From: an uncultured Bacteroidales bacterium
GTDB lineage: Bacteria; Bacteroidota; Bacteroidia; Bacteroidales; Muribaculaceae
Reading direction: 5' to 3'
Assembly: GCA_902796035.1 (NCBI GenBank)
Contig: CADBNR010000011.1
Span: forward strand, 1 to 37,110
DNA length: 37,110 nucleotides
Position 1 is the first letter of the stretch. Each line of letters starts with the position of its first letter. A model generated the notes under the pieces. The model saw only the letters and a program-made list of their open reading frames with translations, made no database searches and had not been told where the DNA came from. The position numbers were made by a program, and so were the translations under genes. Positions 15,441 through 23,511 of this stretch are shown in pieces.

Positions 15441-16459
15441 GACTTTCCTATGCGTGCGTTAATAAACTCAGACACTCTGTTCAGACCGAGCACCGCTGCG
15501 ACGTAGGCTGCCAGCAATGCGAACAGCGGCAAAGTCAGCGGGAAGATGTCGTGCCACCAGCCTCCGGACAGATAGCAGAAGAACTGAAGCCACAACAAGC
15601 CCTGAGTGATGACACACATGGTGCACCACGTATGGATGCGGAATCTCTGATACCAGATGCTCCAGAACGTAAATGGAAGGCAGCATCCGTTGGCCAGGGC
15701 CAGCCAGTGCATCATGTCGGGGAAACAGAGCATGGTCAACAGCGACACTGTGAAATACCCCACTCCCACCTCAGCCCATCCGAACAGTCCGAAGAATTTG
15801 GAGGCTTTCTGCTCCAGCACGGTGTCGCAGCCATGTTTCTGCAGCACTCCGCATATCCGGTCGGCGGTCTTGACGTTGACCTTCAGTGATTTCAGCAGCA
15901 GCTGGAAGGTGATGTACAGTCCGAACAAGTCGATGCAGAGCAGGAATATTGCCGACAGGTCATGCCACAGTCCGCTGCGCCAGAATCCGAACGCCACGAG
16001 CGTCACGCAGCAGAATCCTAAAATCCACGCCTTGGCGGTCTCTGCCAGTTCGAACAGATGGTGCTGTCTGTAACAGGGTTCCTCCGACTTGCCGTCGGGA
16101 TAAGCCAGCAGGGCGACGCCGCTCCATCGCTGGGCGAACAGAGACAGCTCGCGCCGCTTCTTCTCGTGATAATAAATATAATCCACGGACTGCGTGCCGT
16201 CGGACGCGGTCTCTATTCCCGTGACAATGACAAAGCCCGTTCCTTCCTGTGCCAGAAAAGGCACGGGGATACGGGTCAGGTCGGTCTTGTCGGTCACCTT
16301 GACTCCACGGGTTCTGATGCCGTAGGAATCAAGCAGGCGCGAAAAACCGAACAGCGACTTGAACGGCATGTTCCTGAACGCCTTGTCCGATTCCGCACCG
16401 GTATGCTTCACTCCGAGCGCACTCAGAAAATCACTGAAGACGGTGACTCCGGGTTTCAT
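15437..16459 (-). CDS. C39-like domain fused to a VKOR-family membrane thiol oxidase
   Basis: A 340-aa fusion. Residues 1-120 look like a peptidase C39-like domain (LFGFSRLLDSYGI, then FVIVTGIE and RWSGVALLAY) but contain no cysteine at all, so protease activity is excluded. Residues 143-330 form a polytopic VKOR domain with its loop pair Cys203 and Cys211 (CGVLQKHGC) and the quinone-side C279-T-M-C282 in HTWCTMCVI. Bacterial VKOR re-oxidises thiol partners with quinone, so disulfide formation is the likely role. A CPHC thioredoxin-like protein is encoded 33 bp upstream, a plausible partner. No thioredoxin domain is fused. Confidence 0.88.
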   Translation of the reverse strand: MKPGVTVFSDFLSALGVKHTGAESDKAFRNMPFKSLFGFSRLLDSYGIRTRGVKVTDKTDLTRIPVPFLAQEGTGFVIVTGIETASDGTQSVDYIYYHEKKRRELSLFAQRWSGVALLAYPDGKSEEPCYRQHHLFELAETAKAWILGFCCVTLVAFGFWRSGLWHDLSAIFLLCIDLFGLYITFQLLLKSLKVNVKTADRICGVLQKHGCDTVLEQKASKFFGLFGWAEVGVGYFTVSLLTMLCFPDMMHWLALANGCCLPFTFWSIWYQRFRIHTWCTMCVITQGLLWLQFFCYLSGGWWHDIFPLTLPLFALLAAYVAAVLGLNRVSEFINARIGKS

Positions 16460-16492
16460 AACGCTGTCGTTTTATAACGCTGCTGCAAGTTT

Positions 16493-16795
16493 TTATAAGG
16501 CTGCCTGTACGTGCTGGGCCAATACGGCGCCTTCCATCTCGCCGCTGCCGCGCCATACTTCCGCGCCGTCCTTATATACGATGAACGTTGGTATGGACTG
16601 CACGTCGAGTTCGGATGCAAGTTCCTGATTCTCGTCTATGTCGCACTGATATACCGGCACCTGTCCGGTAAAAAGTTCCTTCACATCAGCCACGACGGGC
16701 ATCATGCGCTGGCAGTGAGGACACCAGCTGGCATAAAACTCCACCAATACCACACCCTTCTCGTCCTTCAACTGATCGTACTTCGATTTATCCAT
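16493..16795 (-). CDS. Thioredoxin-like protein with a CPHC active site
   Basis: A 100-aa single-domain thioredoxin fold with VLVEFYASWCPHC (Cys25, Cys28) and the cis-Pro loop SIPTF. Classical thioredoxins have CGPC; CPHC is the DsbA dipeptide, which favours an oxidising potential, though the size and lack of the helical insertion rule out DsbA itself. No signal peptide is seen, so it appears cytosolic unless exported with a partner. It is encoded just before the VKOR fusion on the same strand, suggesting one transcript and a thiol redox link. Confidence 0.9.
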   Translation of the reverse strand: MDKSKYDQLKDEKGVVLVEFYASWCPHCQRMMPVVADVKELFTGQVPVYQCDIDENQELASELDVQSIPTFIVYKDGAEVWRGSGEMEGAVLAQHVQAAL

Positions 16796-16863
16796 AACAT
16801 TCGTAGTTTTTTACATTTCGCAATATATACGCCTTATTCCATAAGACGCATTCCTACGAATAT

Positions 16864-16897
16864 AACGCCGGGCGGACCTGATGGTTCGCCCGGCGTT
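16864..16897. terminator. Hairpin after the glycogen phosphorylase gene
   Basis: A 15-bp stem (16864-16878 with 16883-16897, one G-U) around the loop TGAT, very GC-rich. It lies 18 bp beyond the phosphorylase stop codon. The following minus-strand tract (TTATATTCG) is only weakly T-rich. Confidence 0.65.
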
Positions 16898-16914
16898 CTT
16901 ATGGGGTCAATCGA

Positions 16915-19479
16915 TTAAATCCAGCGCATGTAAGCGAAGTCCTGACGGTGAGGCAGCTCCTTGTTCTTGGGATAGATGCGGAGCGCGTAACGGAACACGC
17001 CGGCCTCGCGCATCTTGCTCTTAAGCTCGTAGGTGTAGACGTCGCCGTCGCGCTTCACCACCTTCAGTTCCTCGCGCTCGGCATACTTCTCCTGGCCGTC
17101 ATGCTCGCGGTAAACCACCAGCTCAACGCCCAGCGAGTCGCCCAGGCCCTTGGTGTCGATTACGGCCTTTGCGGTGAACGGATCGCCGGTACGTCCGGCG
17201 CCGGCGTCGTTGACGGTGTGGATCTCGCTGCTGATCACCTGGATGCTGTCCCACTTGGAGGCAACCTCCTCTTTCCATGCCACAATCTCCTTGGCCTTCT
17301 CGGCGTCGTTCTTGCTCAGCTTGGCGAAACGCTTTGCCTCAGGCTCGTAGAAGCGGCTGATGTAGTCGTCCAGCTGACGCTTCATGGTGAAGTGAGGCGC
17401 GATGTGGGCGATGCTGCGCTTGATATACTGTATCCATTCGGGGCTGTAGCCCTTGGAGTTCTTGGCGAAGTACAGCGGGATGATCTCGTTCTCCAGCATC
17501 GAGTAGATGGTGGCTGCGTCGAGCTTGTCCTGCTGGCTCTGGTCGGTGAAGGTGCGCTTGTCGGTGATAGCCCAGCCGGCCTTCTCGTCGAAACGGTAAC
17601 CCTCGTACCACCATCCGTCGAGCACGGAGAAGTTGAGCACGCCGTTCATCTCGGCCTTCTCGCCCGATGTGCCGGATGCCTCCAGCGGACGTGTCGGAGT
17701 GTTCAACCAGATGTCCACGCCCGTGACCAGACGCTTGGCCACGATCATGTTGTAGTCCTCCAGGAATATGATCTTGCCGCGGAACTGAGGCATGCGGCTG
17801 ATCTCGATGATGCGCTTGATCAGGCCCTGGCCGGCGCCGTCGGCGGGGTGTGCCTTGCCGGAGAATACGAACTGTACGGGGTATGCGGGATTGTTGATGA
17901 TGCGTTCCAGACGCTCCAGGTCGGTGAACAGCAGGTGTGCGCGCTTGTAGGTGGCGAAACGGCGTGCGAAACCGATGATCAGCGCGTTGGGGTTAATCTT
18001 CTCCACCACATGCATCACCTCTGTCGGGTCGCCCTGGTTCTTCAGCCACTTCTCCTTGAAGTCACGACGCACGAAGTTGATGAACTTGTTCTTCATGGTC
18101 ATGCGCAGAATCCAGATGTCCTCGTCGGGCACGCTGAAGATGTCGTCCCACATCTCGGGGTTGCTCTGGTCGTTGAACAGGTCGGCGTTGAGGTGCTCGC
18201 TGTAGAATGCCTTCCACTCGGAAGCGGCCCATGTGGGCATGTGGACGCCGTTGGTCACGTAGCCTACGTGGCTCTCCTCGGGGCTGTAGCCCTTCCAGAT
18301 GCCTGCGAACATCTTCTTCGACACCTCGCCGTGCAGCCAGCTTACGCCGTTGGCCTCCTGGCAGGTGTTCAGCGCGAACACCGACATCGAGAAGCGGTCG
18401 TTGGTGTCGGGATTCTCGCGGCCCATGTTGATCAGGTCGGCCCAGCTGATGCCCAACTTGGCGGGATATTCACCCAAGTACTTGCCGAGCAGCGACTCGT
18501 CGAAGTAGTCGTGGCCTGCGGGCACGGGGGTGTGTACGGTATAGAGCGACGATGCGCGTACCAGCTCCAGAGCCACGTTGAACGACAGTCCGTCGCGCTG
18601 CACGTAGTTCACCAGACGCTGCAGGTTGAGCAGTGCTGCGTGACCCTCGTTGCAGTGGTACAGCTGGGTGTGGATGCCGAGCTTGTCGAGCATGATGATA
18701 CCGCCGATACCGAGCAGATACTCCTGCTTGATGCGGTTCTCCCAGTCGCCGCCATAGAGCTTGTGGGTGATGGAACGGTCCCACTCGGAGTTCTTGTCCA
18801 GGTCGGTGTCGAGCAGGTAGAGCTTCATGCGGCCCACGTTCACGCGCCATACGTGGCAGTAGATGATGCGGCCGGGGAAGGGAACCTCCAGAATCATGGG
18901 CTGGCCGTTTTCGTCCAGCACAGGGTCGATGGGGAGCTGGTCGAAGTTCTGGCTCTCGTAGTTGGCTATCTGCTGGCCGTCCATGGCCAGGCTCTGCGAG
19001 AAGTAGCCGTACTTATAGAGGAAACCTACGGCGGTCATGTCCACGCGCGAATCCGATGCCTGCTTGATGTAGTCGCCGGCCAGTACGCCCAGACCTCCGG
19101 AGTAGATCTTCAGACAGTTGCACAGTCCGTATTCCATCGAGAAATAGCTTACCGACGGAATCTTCTTGTCGATAGGCTGGCTCATATAGTCGTTGAACTC
19201 GCGGTAGGTATCGTCGATACGCTCACGCAGAGCCTTGTCGTTCAGTATCTCGTTGTAACGCTCGTAGCTGAGTTGCTGCAGCAGCATCACGGGGTTCTCG
19301 CCCACCGCGCGCCACAGGTCGCGGTCCAGGTCGCGGAACAGGCTCTTGCCTTTGCTGTTCCATACCCACCACAGGTTTTTAGACATCACCTCCAGGGGCT
19401 TCAGCTCTGCAGGTATCTCCGCACTGACTGTCATCATGCGCCAGTTGGGAGTGTTCGTGTTGCTTACTTTGAGTTTCAT
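16915..19479 (-). CDS. glgP: Alpha-glucan (glycogen) phosphorylase, GT35
   Basis: An 854-aa GT35 phosphorylase of the shorter bacterial/archaeal type. It releases glucose 1-phosphate from alpha-1,4-glucan ends with PLP as cofactor. Recognisable are YFSMEYGL near residue 112, the glucan-site region [32 protein letters not shown], and the PLP-binding stretch [14 protein letters not shown], whose lysine carries the cofactor. A C-terminal domain of about 130 residues follows the catalytic core. It lies 74 bp after the synthase on the same strand, so synthesis and breakdown of storage glycogen are encoded together. Confidence 0.95.
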   Translation of the reverse strand: MKLKVSNTNTPNWRMMTVSAEIPAELKPLEVMSKNLWWVWNSKGKSLFRDLDRDLWRAVGENPVMLLQQLSYERYNEILNDKALRERIDDTYREFNDYMSQPIDKKIPSVSYFSMEYGLCNCLKIYSGGLGVLAGDYIKQASDSRVDMTAVGFLYKYGYFSQSLAMDGQQIANYESQNFDQLPIDPVLDENGQPMILEVPFPGRIIYCHVWRVNVGRMKLYLLDTDLDKNSEWDRSITHKLYGGDWENRIKQEYLLGIGGIIMLDKLGIHTQLYHCNEGHAALLNLQRLVNYVQRDGLSFNVALELVRASSLYTVHTPVPAGHDYFDESLLGKYLGEYPAKLGISWADLINMGRENPDTNDRFSMSVFALNTCQEANGVSWLHGEVSKKMFAGIWKGYSPEESHVGYVTNGVHMPTWAASEWKAFYSEHLNADLFNDQSNPEMWDDIFSVPDEDIWILRMTMKNKFINFVRRDFKEKWLKNQGDPTEVMHVVEKINPNALIIGFARRFATYKRAHLLFTDLERLERIINNPAYPVQFVFSGKAHPADGAGQGLIKRIIEISRMPQFRGKIIFLEDYNMIVAKRLVTGVDIWLNTPTRPLEASGTSGEKAEMNGVLNFSVLDGWWYEGYRFDEKAGWAITDKRTFTDQSQQDKLDAATIYSMLENEIIPLYFAKNSKGYSPEWIQYIKRSIAHIAPHFTMKRQLDDYISRFYEPEAKRFAKLSKNDAEKAKEIVAWKEEVASKWDSIQVISSEIHTVNDAGAGRTGDPFTAKAVIDTKGLGDSLGVELVVYREHDGQEKYAEREELKVVKRDGDVYTYELKSKMREAGVFRYALRIYPKNKELPHRQDFAYMRWI

Positions 19480-19553
19480 ATTGGTTTTTGAGTGTTGTTA
19501 TCTAATTTATTATTAACGCCATTATCATTAACGCATCATCTATCAATAACGCA

Positions 19554-21245
19554 TCATCGGCGCACATTGCGCGACAGCGCTATCTCGAATGCCTTGTCGT
19601 AGTTGAGGATGAAGAATTTCCAGTCGGCCTTGGCTGCGGTGAGGAACGCCAGGTTGCGTGCCTTGAGCCTGAGGCTTACATCCTCGGTGATGTATTCCTG
19701 CGCGGCCATACGTATCAGCGCGGCCGCCCGGTCGTAGTTGGAATCCGTGCGGTCCACCACATATACGCCGCTCTTCATCAGCCCGTTCTGAAAATTGTCG
19801 AGCACCCACTGTCCGAATCCGGCCTTGTCGTCGGTGATGGTGGGTACTCCGAACGCTACGCTCTCGAGCGGAGTGTAGCCCCAGGGCTCGTAATAGCTGG
19901 GGAACATAGTCAGGTCGAGTGCCGGCAACAGGTCGTAGTAAGTGATGTCCACGACGCCGTCATGTCCGTCCAGATAGCTGGGCACGTATATGACGCGCAG
20001 TTTCTTCAGCTTACCTTCGCCCTGCAGCTGCTCGATGCGGCGGCACACTTCGTCCTCTCCCTCGTTGTTGAGGCGGTGAGTCAGATAGTCGGGCTGAGTC
20101 TTGACCGCTCCGTCGAAGTACAGGTTTGTAACCACGTCGCCCGAAGGCTCCCTGACCCATCCGGGCACTAATACGAATGCCAGGGCCTCCTGGTCGGCGG
20201 GGAGTTCCTGCTCCAGAGCGGCCAGCACGTCAAGGTACAGGTCCAGGCCCTTGTTGCGGTACTCATGGCGTCCCGAGGTCGCTATTATAAAGGTGTCGGG
20301 TCCATACTGATGCCCTGTCACGGCCTTGGCCACAGTCAGCAGCTTGTCGCGGCCATCCTTGCGCAGACGGTTGTACTTCACCGTCTTGGGCACGAAGTCA
20401 GGCTCGAATCCGTTGGGCGTCACTACCTGGGGACGTATCTGCAGCAGCTGTTCGCACTCGCGGGCGGTCACTTCGCTGACGGTAGTGAAGCAGTCGGCGT
20501 TATGCGCGGCGGCTTTCTCCAGGCTGTGCTTGGACTGCATGTTGAGTTCCGCAGCCATCTGGTCGCCGTTGTACTGATGGAAATAGTCGTACAGGGGCTT
20601 GCCGTTGCCGCAGATGCTTCGGCCTATGCTTGTGGCGTGGGTGGTGAAGATGGTGCTGATGCGAGGTTCGCGGTTCTTCAGATAGAGCAGGCCCATGCCT
20701 GTGGTCCATTCGTCGAAGTGTGCCACGACGCGCGATGGATTGGCTTTCAGATGCTGGGTCAGCGCCTGAATCACGATGGCCGAAGCCACGGCGAACGCGC
20801 AACTCTCCTCGTAGTCGCCGTACGAATGCAGCGAGTCGACGCCGTAGTCGCGCCACATCTCGCCATATATCTCGCTGAGATGGCGGGCGGTCTCGCCCCA
20901 GTTAACCAACACTACCTGCGGCGCGCCGGGGATGTCCCAGCGGCCCACACGGATGCTGATGCCCCATGGCAGCTGCAGTTTCTGCTGCGCCTGCTTCAGC
21001 AGGGTCTTGCGCTCCTTAAAATAAGGAGAAGGATTATCTTCGTTCCACAGATCCGGACCGATGAAGATCAGTTTGTCGCCAAACTGCTCGCCGAGTGTCC
21101 GTGCTTTCGTCGACAACACCGCGTAGATGCCTCCGACCTTGTTACATACCTCCCAGCTGGTCTCAAACAGCAGGTCTGTCTGATTTGCCACGCTCGGCGT
21201 GGCGCCTTCCGATAAATCTTTCGCAATGCTCTTGCGAGGTTCCAT
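19554..21245 (-). CDS. Glycogen synthase of the GT3 (eukaryote-like) type
   Basis: A 563-aa glycosyltransferase resembling animal and fungal glycogen synthase (GT3) more than bacterial GlgA (GT5). Signs are FETSWEVCNKVGGIYAVLST at residues 27-46, the TTHATSIGR segment, EKAAAHNADCFTTVSEVTA, VVTPNGFEPDF, and the C-terminal catalytic motif FPSYYEPWGYTPLE with its two glutamates. It should extend alpha-1,4-glucan from a nucleotide sugar; whether UDP- or ADP-glucose is used cannot be seen. The regulatory phosphorylation tails of the animal enzymes are absent. The phosphorylase gene follows. Confidence 0.92.
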   Translation of the reverse strand: MEPRKSIAKDLSEGATPSVANQTDLLFETSWEVCNKVGGIYAVLSTKARTLGEQFGDKLIFIGPDLWNEDNPSPYFKERKTLLKQAQQKLQLPWGISIRVGRWDIPGAPQVVLVNWGETARHLSEIYGEMWRDYGVDSLHSYGDYEESCAFAVASAIVIQALTQHLKANPSRVVAHFDEWTTGMGLLYLKNREPRISTIFTTHATSIGRSICGNGKPLYDYFHQYNGDQMAAELNMQSKHSLEKAAAHNADCFTTVSEVTARECEQLLQIRPQVVTPNGFEPDFVPKTVKYNRLRKDGRDKLLTVAKAVTGHQYGPDTFIIATSGRHEYRNKGLDLYLDVLAALEQELPADQEALAFVLVPGWVREPSGDVVTNLYFDGAVKTQPDYLTHRLNNEGEDEVCRRIEQLQGEGKLKKLRVIYVPSYLDGHDGVVDITYYDLLPALDLTMFPSYYEPWGYTPLESVAFGVPTITDDKAGFGQWVLDNFQNGLMKSGVYVVDRTDSNYDRAAALIRMAAQEYITEDVSLRLKARNLAFLTAAKADWKFFILNYDKAFEIALSRNVRR

Positions 21246-21365
21246 GTTTCTATTGTCTATTTTTGGCGCCTCACGGCCATCCGGCTATGCGGCGCGTTTC
21301 TTTTTAGTAATTGTACGTCTTATTATCTTGACGATTATTTTGACGCTTGCAATAATATCCGGTTG

Positions 21366-21373
21366 CAAATTTA
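21366..21373 (-). promoter_or_regulatory. -7 box upstream of glycogen synthase
   Basis: TAAATTTG on the minus strand fits TAnnTTTG. No TTTG lies at the right distance upstream, so the promoter call is tentative. Confidence 0.4.
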
Positions 21374-21497
21374 GTAAAAAAATTCCCACTCTGCACCTTT
21401 TTTAACGTAAAAACGCATGATTGGGATTAATATTTTTCATTTATTGTGCACTATCATGTCCTTTGGTGTAATATTTTACACTTTTTAGGATAATTCA

Positions 21498-21526
21498 AAA
21501 GGGACAGACTAAGTGTCTGTCCCTTT
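21498..21526 (-). terminator. Terminator downstream of the DUF3127 gene
   Basis: A perfect 12-bp stem, AAAGGGACAGAC with GTCTGTCCCTTT, around a 5-nt loop, with TTTT on the minus side. It closes the DUF3127 transcript. Confidence 0.8.
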
Positions 21527-21589
21527 CATGATGTGTTTTTATGTCTTACGATTTAAAATACCACGTCACCCGTAGCCAAGACTTCTGCC

Positions 21590-21624
21590 GTCCGACTTCT
21601 GACTTCTGACTTCTGCCTTCTGAC
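21590..21624 (+). repeat. Heptamer repeats (TCTGACT) after the DUF3127 stop
   Basis: Imperfect tandem copies of the 7-mer TTCTGAC, one with a G-to-C change (TTCTGCC), lie directly downstream of the minus-strand stop codon. The same repeat occurs at 22184-22205 after another stop codon. Confidence 0.7.
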
Positions 21625-22050
21625 TTAGAACGGCAGGTCGTCCGACTGGTTGTCGGCCGGAGCCTCGAACGGAGTCTGGGCGGGAGCCGCGCCAAAACCT
21701 GCGGGCTGTGCGGGAGCGCCATACTCGGGTGCCGGTGCGGGTGCGCCGTAACCGGGCGCGGGAGCCGCCATACCCTGGCCGTTTTCAACGGGACGCGCCG
21801 AGAACACGCTTACGTCCGTGTACCAGCGACCGTTGAACTCACGGCTCTCTATGTCGCACGAGAGCACATAGCTCTTGCCGTTCTCGAATTTCAGCTGATC
21901 CGCCTTGTCTCCAAATATATGAAACTTCACCTTGCGGGGATATGTTCCCGGGGTTTCGCATACATACTCGTCTTTCTGCCACGGCCGTCCTGCTTTCGAT
22001 GTACCTGTCTGCCGTCCCAGGTACTGCACTATCATTCCTTCAAATTCCAT
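21625..22050 (-). CDS. DUF3127 protein with an SSB-like acidic C-terminal tip
   Basis: A 141-aa protein. Residues 1-85 are a DUF3127 domain (MEFEGMIVQYLG, then YPRKVKFHIFGDKADQL and NGRWYTDVSVF), an OB-like fold typical of Bacteroidetes. A Pro/Ala/Gly/Tyr-rich linker (about 90-130) follows, and the last residues are SDDLPF, like the acidic tip by which single-stranded DNA-binding protein recruits partners. The overall plan copies SSB, so DNA binding is a reasonable but unproven inference. The frame is open to 22101, but the promoter at 22101-22132 excludes that start; ATG 22050 begins the conserved domain. Confidence 0.88.
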   Translation of the reverse strand: MEFEGMIVQYLGRQTGTSKAGRPWQKDEYVCETPGTYPRKVKFHIFGDKADQLKFENGKSYVLSCDIESREFNGRWYTDVSVFSARPVENGQGMAAPAPGYGAPAPAPEYGAPAQPAGFGAAPAQTPFEAPADNQSDDLPF

Positions 22051-22100
22051 AATATAATATTGTGGGTTCCGGGATGTGTTATATGACCCGGAACCTCCCA

Positions 22101-22132
22101 CAAAGTTAATTATTTTTTCCTTTACTCACAAA
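22101..22132 (-). promoter_or_regulatory. Promoter of the DUF3127 gene
   Basis: Minus-strand TTTG (22129-22132) and TAACTTTG (22101-22108) are 20 bp apart, a full consensus match. It gives the gene its own transcript and a leader of about 45 nt. Confidence 0.75.
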
Positions 22133-22183
22133 ATTTAGCCAAAATTTCCCTTTTAAATTTTCGGGGCTGCCATCCTTTGTCAC

Positions 22184-22205
22184 TCTGACTTCTGACTTCT
22201 GACTT
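22184..22205 (+). repeat. Heptamer repeats after the MBL hydrolase stop
   Basis: Three tandem TCTGACT-type heptamers run up to the stop codon of the metallo-beta-lactamase gene. It is the same family as 21590-21624. Confidence 0.7.
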
Positions 22206-22207
22206 AT

Positions 22208-22846
22208 TTAGATGTATGGATTGAACTTGGCCTCGTCGCCAATTGTGGTGGCGGGACCGTGACCGGGATACACCACAGTGTCGGGGGGCAAGGTCAGCAG
22301 TTTGTCCTTAACGGCATTCACCAGCGTGTCATGGTCGCCTCCGGGCAGGTCGGTGCGCCCTATGCTGCGGTAAAACAGCGCGTCGCCCGAAATCACGTAG
22401 CCGCCCTCCTTGTCATAGAGTGCGATGCTGCCGGGCGAATGGCCGGGTACATGCAGCACATGAAGCTCCCCCTCGCCTACCTTCACCACGTCGCCGTCCT
22501 CCAGATAGCTTGTCATGGAAACGGCATCCACCTTCTCGCGCATACCGAACTGCCATGCCTGCTCCTGCAGACGCTCGCCAAGCACAGTGTCCGCCTTATG
22601 TCCCAAGACCGGCACCTGGAACAAGTCCTTGGCATACTTGTCACCGATGGCATGGTCCACATGCAGGTGCGTGTTGATGATGTGCGTCACCTCAAGATTG
22701 TTCTTTTTCACGAAGTTGGCCAGCGCGGCCTCCTCCTCGGCATTGATCATGCCGGGGTCGATAACTGCGCATTTGTGTGTGGCGGTGTCAACCGTCACGT
22801 ATGTGTTTATCTCAAACAGCGAAAAGGTAAATTTAACCAGTTTCAT
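22208..22846 (-). CDS. MBL-fold hydrolase, glyoxalase II-like
   Basis: A 212-aa single-domain metallo-beta-lactamase-fold protein with the metal motif H60-L-H62-V-D64-H65 (THLHVDHAIG), a further His in HVPGHSPGSI, Asp in ISGDALF, and the last His in YPGHGPATT. Small proteins of this type are often called hydroxyacylglutathione hydrolases, but they lack the C-terminal glutathione-binding domain of true GloB, so the thioester substrate is uncertain. It lies 32 bp after rsmG and is likely on the same transcript. Confidence 0.9.
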   Translation of the reverse strand: MKLVKFTFSLFEINTYVTVDTATHKCAVIDPGMINAEEEAALANFVKKNNLEVTHIINTHLHVDHAIGDKYAKDLFQVPVLGHKADTVLGERLQEQAWQFGMREKVDAVSMTSYLEDGDVVKVGEGELHVLHVPGHSPGSIALYDKEGGYVISGDALFYRSIGRTDLPGGDHDTLVNAVKDKLLTLPPDTVVYPGHGPATTIGDEAKFNPYI

Positions 22847-22878
22847 AGCATTATTTATTTAACGAATCCGGGAGTACG

Positions 22879-23502
22879 TCACACCACAGGCGTGTACAGC
22901 AGTTTCTTAGTCTCGAAGAAAGGTTCCTTGAAGTATCCCGACAGGTCTACCTGTTCCGACACCTGCGCCAGCGGACCGAGTTCGGCCTGCACGTCGCCAC
23001 CCTTCAATGTAATCAGCCCGTTGGGTATGCCGTTGCGCTGGTCGCGCGCGATGTTCTTGCGGCATATCTTCAGCAGGTCGCGCTGCGGCATCACCGCACG
23101 GCTAACCACGAAGTCGAACTTCTCCTTCACCTCGGCCACGTCTCCGTGCTGAAAGCGAACGTTCGTCAGTCCGCACGCATCAGCCACGGCCTGAGCCACC
23201 TTCAGTTTCTTGCCGGTGCGGTCCACTAACAGGAACTGTGTGTCGGGGAACATCACGGCTAACGGGATGCCGGGGAAACCGCCTCCCGTTCCGAAGTCAA
23301 GAACAGCCGAGCCGGGTTTAAAGTTGATGAACCGGGCTATGGCCAGCGAGTGCAGTATGTGACGTTCCTCCAGGTTCTCGATGTCCTTGCGCGAGATGAC
23401 GTTTATCTTCTCGTTCCACTCGGGATAGAGCCGCATCATGATGCCGAACTGCTCCCGCTGACGCTCGCTCAATTCCGGGAAATATTTCTGTATCAATTCC
23501 AT
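22879..23502 (-). CDS. rsmG: 16S rRNA (guanine-527-N7)-methyltransferase
   Basis: A 207-aa SAM-dependent methyltransferase that modifies G527 of 16S rRNA, near the decoding site; loss of it gives low-level streptomycin resistance in other bacteria. The SAM loop VLDFGTGGGFPGIPLAV and the preceding NVISRKDIENLEERHILHS segment are diagnostic, as is VSRAVMP. Length is normal. It starts 9 bp after the lpd stop, so it is part of the glycine cleavage transcript. Confidence 0.96.
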   Translation of the reverse strand: MELIQKYFPELSERQREQFGIMMRLYPEWNEKINVISRKDIENLEERHILHSLAIARFINFKPGSAVLDFGTGGGFPGIPLAVMFPDTQFLLVDRTGKKLKVAQAVADACGLTNVRFQHGDVAEVKEKFDFVVSRAVMPQRDLLKICRKNIARDQRNGIPNGLITLKGGDVQAELGPLAQVSEQVDLSGYFKEPFFETKKLLYTPVV

Positions 23503-23511
23503 AAACAGGAG

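Larger units (their letters stand above)
21246..21624. other. 379-bp intergenic region between DUF3127 and glycogen synthase genes
   Basis: No gene is seen. It holds a -7 box for the synthase (21366-21373, TAAATTTG on the minus strand, no clear -33), a strong terminator (21498-21526) and heptamer repeats (21590-21624). The stretch 21246-21365 would be a leader of about 115 nt for the synthase; no riboswitch class is recognised. Confidence 0.55.

Noticed and set aside
16948-19491. Very long antisense open frame (847 codons) opposite the phosphorylase gene
   Set aside because: It is a shadow of a GC-rich, codon-biased gene: low-complexity His/Val/Leu-rich sequence, no domain, and full overlap with a certain gene.
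22051-22101. Upstream in-frame start of the DUF3127 gene at 22101
   Set aside because: It coincides with the promoter -7 box; the conserved domain starts at ATG 22050.
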